A DNA stretch of 23,761 nt from an uncultured Collinsella sp. (GTDB taxonomy: Bacteria; Actinomycetota; Coriobacteriia; Coriobacteriales; Coriobacteriaceae): contig CAKUGM010000026.1 of the NCBI GenBank assembly GCA_934654625.1, positions 1-23,761 on the forward strand, in the 5' to 3' direction. The notes beneath the pieces are model-generated. The model was not told the origin of the DNA and did no database searches. It saw only the letters and a program-made list of their open reading frames with translations. This document shows positions 20,281 to 23,761 of this stretch, piece after piece. Both the position numbers and the translations under genes were made by a program. Each line of letters begins with the position of its first letter. The stretch's first letter is position 1.

Positions 20281-21726
20281 ATGATCGCATGCGACATCGC
20301 CATCGTGGGCGGAGGCATCATCGGCTGCGCTATAGCACGAGAGCTATCGCGCTACTCGCTTCAGGCGGTCGTCATCGAAGCGGCCAACGATATTGCCTGC
20401 GGAACCACCAAGGCAAACGGCGGCCTTATCCATTCCGGATATGATCCAGCGCCCGGAAGCATGAAAAGCAAGGTAAACGCCCGCGGCAACAAGCTCTATA
20501 GCGCTTGGTCAAAAGAGCTTGGATTTGAATTCAAGCGCACGGGATCTATGGTCCTCGCCTTTACCCAAAGCGATTGCGAGCATCTGCAGACGCTTCTTGA
20601 AAACGGCCATGCAAATGGAGTCGAGGGTCTTGAAATCGTTGGCCCCGAACGTATCCATGAGCTTGAACCCCAAGCTTCGCCCGATGCCATTCAAGCACTC
20701 TATTGCCCTCACACCGGCATCGTTGACCCGTTCGATGTCGCCATCGCTGCTGCAGAAAACGCCGCCGCGAACGGAGTTGAATTTTTATTCAATGCCCCCG
20801 TTCAAGAAATCAGCCAAACAGACGACGGGTTCGTCCTTCATACGGCAAAAGGCGACGTCTCCTCTAGCTGGGTCATCAACGCGGCAGGCTGTTATGCAGA
20901 CGCGATTTCTGATATGGCAGGCGGAGAGCATTTCGAAATCGGCTGGCGCCAGGGCAATCTGCTGGTCCTCGATAAGAATGCCACGGCCAAATCGATCATG
21001 CCTATCTACCCCGTCCCCACTCCCACAACAAAGGGCGTCGTTGTAATGGGAACGGTGCATGGCAACATCCTCATCGGTTCCACTGCCGTCATGCGCGAAA
21101 AGGGCGACCTCTCCTGTTACGCCGACGACATCGACGAACTCATGACAGGGGCCATCAAACTCGTTCCCTCGCTCAACGTCCGCTCGTCCATCCGTCAGTT
21201 CGCCGGCGGCCGTGCCGTCATCACCGATACCAACGATTTCTTTATCGGTCAGTCAAAAATTCAACCCCGCCTATTCCAGGCGGCAGGCATCCAATCGCCC
21301 GGCGTCGCTAGCGCTCCGGCCATCGCAGAATACATGGTTGAGTGCCTCCGTGACGGCGGAGTCCCCCTCGTTGAAAACCCGAACTTCGACCCCGTTCGTC
21401 ATGCGCCGGAAGATTTCGACATCGCGACCACCGAGCATCAAGACGAGCTCATTCAGAGCGATCCGGCATGGGGCCGCATCGTTTGCCGCTGTGAAACCGT
21501 ACCCGAAGCGGAGATTGTCGCCGCCATTCATCGCACGCCGGGCGCGACCTCCGTTGAGGGCGTCAAACGCCGTTGCCGGGCGGGAATGGGCCGCTGCCAA
21601 AGCGGTTTTTGCCAAAGCCGCGTCGTGGACATTTTGTCCCGCGAGTTGGGTATAGCCCCTGCTAAGGTTCTCTTGGAGAACCCTGGCTCCGAAATAGTCC
21701 TCGGTCCTGTGAAGGGCGATGATTAA
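20281..21726 (+). CDS. GlpA-like FAD-dependent glycerol-3-phosphate dehydrogenase with 2Fe-2S domain
   Basis: 481 residues. N-terminal FAD-binding DIAIVGGGIIGCAIAREL (5-22) with the DAO fold; GTTKANGGLIHSGYDP (41-56) and the NAAGCYAD strand (200-207) match the GlpA/GlpO group. The C-terminal BFD-like domain holds C402 and C404 (VCRCETV) and C439 and C444 (GRCQSGFC), which would bind a 2Fe-2S cluster as in anaerobic GlpA. The expected reaction is glycerol 3-phosphate to dihydroxyacetone phosphate, with electrons passed to the next flavoprotein. Start ATG 20281 has GGAGG four bases upstream; the frame extends to 20215 through promoter-like DNA. The next gene begins at the base after its stop. 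An L-2-hydroxyacid substrate cannot be excluded. Confidence 0.88.
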   Translation: MIACDIAIVGGGIIGCAIARELSRYSLQAVVIEAANDIACGTTKANGGLIHSGYDPAPGSMKSKVNARGNKLYSAWSKELGFEFKRTGSMVLAFTQSDCEHLQTLLENGHANGVEGLEIVGPERIHELEPQASPDAIQALYCPHTGIVDPFDVAIAAAENAAANGVEFLFNAPVQEISQTDDGFVLHTAKGDVSSSWVINAAGCYADAISDMAGGEHFEIGWRQGNLLVLDKNATAKSIMPIYPVPTPTTKGVVVMGTVHGNILIGSTAVMREKGDLSCYADDIDELMTGAIKLVPSLNVRSSIRQFAGGRAVITDTNDFFIGQSKIQPRLFQAAGIQSPGVASAPAIAEYMVECLRDGGVPLVENPNFDPVRHAPEDFDIATTEHQDELIQSDPAWGRIVCRCETVPEAEIVAAIHRTPGATSVEGVKRRCRAGMGRCQSGFCQSRVVDILSRELGIAPAKVLLENPGSEIVLGPVKGDD

Positions 21727-23004
21727 ATGAACAAGATCACCTACGACGTCGTCGTTATCGGCGGTGGCCCTGCGGGCATGGCCGCAGCTCTCAAGGCCGC
21801 CGATGCTGGCGCCTCTACCGCCATCGTCGAGCGCAATGGCCAGCTTGGCGGCATCCTGCGCCAGTGCATCCACCCCGGCTTTGGCCTCACCTATTTCAAA
21901 GAAGAGCTCACCGGTCCCGAGTACGCCCAGCGTTTCATCGACCGCGTGGAGGCCTCCCCCATCAAGGTGTACCTGGGTTCCATGGTCCTCTCCATTCATC
22001 ACGATGACGAATCCGGCACTTCCGACGTCGTCTTCATGAGCGAAACGGGCATGGTCACCCTTGTCGCCCGCTCGGTCGTCCTGGCAATGGGGTGCCGCGA
22101 GCGCACACGCTCCGAAATCAAAATCCCCGGCAGCCGCCCCGCCGGCGTCTTTACCGCGGGCCTCGCACAGCGCTACATCAATATCGAGAACCTCAAGCCC
22201 GGAAGCCGCTTTGTCATCCTGGGTTCCGGCGACATCGGGCTTATCATGGCGCGCCGCCTGGCACTCGAGGGCTTTGAGGTCGAGGGCGTCTACGAGCTCA
22301 TGCCCTACGCCAACGGCCTGCATCGCAACGTGAAGAACTGCCTCGAAGATTTTGGCATCCCCCTGCACCTTTCCACCACGGTTACGCGCGTGATCGGTAA
22401 GAGCCGCGTGGAAGCGGTGGAAGTTTCGCAAGTCGACGAGCGGCTGCGCCCCATCGAGGGAACACAGCGCACGATTCCCTGCGACGCACTGCTTCTTTCT
22501 GTGGGCCTCATCCCCGAAAACGAAGTCTCAGCCGCGGCAGGCGTGGAGCTCAACCCGCGCACACGCGGTGCCATCGTGGACGAATCGCTCGAGACCACCG
22601 TGCCGGGCATCTTCTCGTGCGGAAACGTGCTGCACGTGCACGACCTTGCCGATAACGTGACGCGCGAGGCCGAGCGCGCTGGCGCCGCCGCAGCCTCATA
22701 TGCCGCAGGCACGCTCGCCGCCAGCAGCGAGAATATCCCCATCAGCGCCGGCGGCATCGCCAACTACGTGGTGCCCGCACGCCTCACGCGCGGCGAAGCA
22801 GCAAAGCTGTTCTTCCGCGTTCGCCGTCCCGTCGAGCGCGCGCACGTGCGCATCACCGTCGATGGCGCTACGGCACTCGAGGGAAAGCCGCGCTCGTTTA
22901 TCCCCAGCATCATGGAATCGTTCCCGCTGCCAGCAAAGCTTGCCGTCGCGGCAAAAGAATCCATCGAGGTCAGCGTTATCGAGGAGGGCGATGACCATGA
23001 GTGA
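21727..23004 (+). CDS. FAD/NAD(P)-dependent oxidoreductase, partner of the GlpA-like protein
   Basis: 425 residues of the pyridine nucleotide-disulfide oxidoreductase fold. The FAD turn is VIGGGPAG (10-17), with VERNGQLGGILRQCIHPGFG (34-53) following; AMGCRERTRSE (120-130) is conserved in this subgroup; the NAD turn is ILGSGDIG (164-171); the FAD ribityl region is GIFSCGNVLHVHDLADNV. There is no CxxC redox disulfide, so it is not a thioredoxin reductase. In anaerobes this protein, a GlpA-like protein and DUF1667 form a recurring trio next to glycerol genes. A likely role is electron transfer from the dehydrogenase to NAD or a membrane acceptor (inference). TAA of the previous gene touches its ATG; AAGGG lies about ten bases upstream. 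It overlaps the next gene by 8 bases. Confidence 0.88.
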   Translation: MNKITYDVVVIGGGPAGMAAALKAADAGASTAIVERNGQLGGILRQCIHPGFGLTYFKEELTGPEYAQRFIDRVEASPIKVYLGSMVLSIHHDDESGTSDVVFMSETGMVTLVARSVVLAMGCRERTRSEIKIPGSRPAGVFTAGLAQRYINIENLKPGSRFVILGSGDIGLIMARRLALEGFEVEGVYELMPYANGLHRNVKNCLEDFGIPLHLSTTVTRVIGKSRVEAVEVSQVDERLRPIEGTQRTIPCDALLLSVGLIPENEVSAAAGVELNPRTRGAIVDESLETTVPGIFSCGNVLHVHDLADNVTREAERAGAAAASYAAGTLAASSENIPISAGGIANYVVPARLTRGEAAKLFFRVRRPVERAHVRITVDGATALEGKPRSFIPSIMESFPLPAKLAVAAKESIEVSVIEEGDDHE

Positions 23005-23377
23005 CGCCCACACGGTCAAAGACTTCTACTGCACGGTATGCCCCTCCGAGTGCCACCTTACGGTGACGCTTGATGAGGTCGGTTCCGTTGTTTCCGTCAC
23101 TGGCAATAATTGCCCCCGCGGCGAGCGCTTTGGACGTCAAGAGGCAACGTGTCCCATGCGCGTCCTCGCCTCGACCGCCCGTCTCGAGGGGGCGCAGACC
23201 GGTGAACCCCTCATCCCTGTGCGCACGCGCGAAGCCATTCCCTTATCGCTGCAGGCGCAAGCAATGGATGCCATCCGCAGGGTTCACGTGGTCGCTCCCG
23301 TCAAAATGGGCGATATCGTACTTGCAAACGTATGCGACACCGGAGTAGATGTAGTCGCCTCTTGCAGCGCCCGTTAA
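22997..23377 (+). CDS. DUF1667 cysteine-rich protein
   Basis: 126 residues. The N-terminal DFYCTVCPSECHLTV gives C12, C15 and C19; SVTGNNCPRGERFGRQEATCP gives C39 and C52, followed by MRVLAST. This CxxCxxxC...GNxCxRG pattern is DUF1667, found beside GlpA-like and NAD/FAD oxidoreductase genes. The cysteines probably bind an Fe-S cluster or zinc, making it a small electron-transfer or assembly subunit (inference). The second half, with VRTREAIPLSLQAQAMDAI and VAPVKMGDIVLANVCDTGVDVVAS, is the usual C-terminal part. ATG 22997 is preferred over 22991 because GGAGG then sits nine bases upstream. It is translationally coupled to the preceding gene and followed by a strong terminator. Confidence 0.88.
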   Translation: MSDAHTVKDFYCTVCPSECHLTVTLDEVGSVVSVTGNNCPRGERFGRQEATCPMRVLASTARLEGAQTGEPLIPVRTREAIPLSLQAQAMDAIRRVHVVAPVKMGDIVLANVCDTGVDVVASCSAR

Positions 23378-23450
23378 ATCATCCCCTAGTCGCCTGGCGC
23401 GTGAGGATCCTTTTCCTTCCTCTTTCTTCTTCTCACTCCCAGGTGCACGC

Positions 23451-23494
23451 GGACGCGCCCGAACCTTCGCGCTCGGGCGCGTCCGTTTTTCTTT
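23451..23494 (+). terminator. Rho-independent terminator of the GlpA-like operon
   Basis: Perfect 12-bp stem GGACGCGCCCGA (23451-23462) with TCGGGCGCGTCC (23473-23484), a 10-base loop, then GTTTTTCTTT. It lies 74 bases after the DUF1667 stop. Confidence 0.95.
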
Positions 23495-23761
23495 AATCAG
23501 TGCGTCGCACCTGCCCGTCCTCCTGGCGCGAAAGCAGCGGTCCGACGCCTCTTTTCCCAATCGGCTTCGGGCAATGAGCGCGCATGGCGTGGCAGTCTCG
23601 TGGCAAAAGGGCATCTGAGATGCAAAATGCGCCCCCACACAACACAAACTTCCCGATTTCAGTACCAGTATTCGATTTTCTAAAGTAGACAACCTTTTCG
23701 AAGCACTGTTTCCTGGTGTTTTTCCTAAGAAAAGTGGCCTCTACTTGGAAAAGTGCCAGAC
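23495..23761. other. Gene-free end of window
   Basis: No gene is recognised. The final 120 bases are AT-richer. AAGTAGA near 23683-23689 and TCTACTT near 23740-23746 form an inverted pair, and AAAAGTG occurs at 23730 and again about 20 bases later. It may be the edge of a repeat or the leader of a gene beyond the window. Confidence 0.35.

Noticed and set aside
23243..23692. 149-residue minus-strand frame at the window end
   Set aside because: Covers the terminator at 23451-23494 and the DUF1667 gene in antisense; basic low-complexity sequence, no family signal.

Overview
The window most likely comes from a gut Coriobacteriia (Actinomycetota), with Collinsella as the best guess. This rests on the moderately high GC, SD-led genes with ATG, GTG and TTG starts, the mix of arginine, PTS and DhaK genes, and compact GC-rich intergenic hairpins. 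The genus is an inference from gene content and style, not a database match.

Layout, left to right. (1) 1-571: a complete tRNA-Val(TAC) with encoded CCA and its terminator. The tRNA 3' end plus terminator is then duplicated 188 bp downstream, around a GC-rich, highly foldable element. Inverted and tandem repeats built on a GTGCGTGGGTTTT motif follow. (2) 572-5387, minus strand: arginine operon argC-argJ-argB-argD, the acetylated cyclic route from N-acetylglutamate to ornithine. (3) 5563-6183, plus strand: a Phd/YefM-RelE/ParE type toxin-antitoxin pair with a promoter and palindromic operator. (4) 6203-14244, minus strand: a catabolic cluster transcribed rhaD, EIIA, EIIB, EIIC (galactitol-type PTS), a small membrane protein, a zinc alcohol dehydrogenase, then after a terminator-like hairpin a DhaK-DhaL fusion, DhaM and a DeoR-type regulator. 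(5) 14445-19084, minus strand: a second, parallel set of class II aldolase, EIIA, EIIB and EIIC, then after another terminator hairpin a second class II aldolase and a YcxB-like membrane protein. (6) 19193-23494, plus strand: a second DeoR-type regulator divergent from set 5, then a GlpA-like flavoprotein with a 2Fe-2S domain, a second FAD/NAD oxidoreductase and a DUF1667 cysteine protein, closed by a strong terminator.

How it may work (inference). Two PTS permeases import and phosphorylate one or two polyols or deoxy sugars. The zinc dehydrogenase could oxidise a polyol phosphate to a ketose phosphate, and RhaD and the two FucA-like aldolases could split ketose 1-phosphates to dihydroxyacetone phosphate plus an aldehyde. 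DhaKL/DhaM would phosphorylate free dihydroxyacetone or a related ketose, and the GlpA-like trio would oxidise glycerol 3-phosphate to the same triose. Every module converges on dihydroxyacetone phosphate. No isomerase or ATP-dependent sugar kinase for rhamnose or fucose lies in the window, so the PTS presumably does the phosphorylation.

Two points stand out. Strong Rho-independent terminators sit directly in front of the ribosome binding sites of dhaKL and of the middle aldolase, with no evident promoter between, which suggests attenuation or graded expression inside both operons. A TGTTG-N5-TGTTG motif recurs at both promoters flanking the second DeoR gene, and probably forms its operator set linking the PTS/aldolase operon with the GlpA-like operon.
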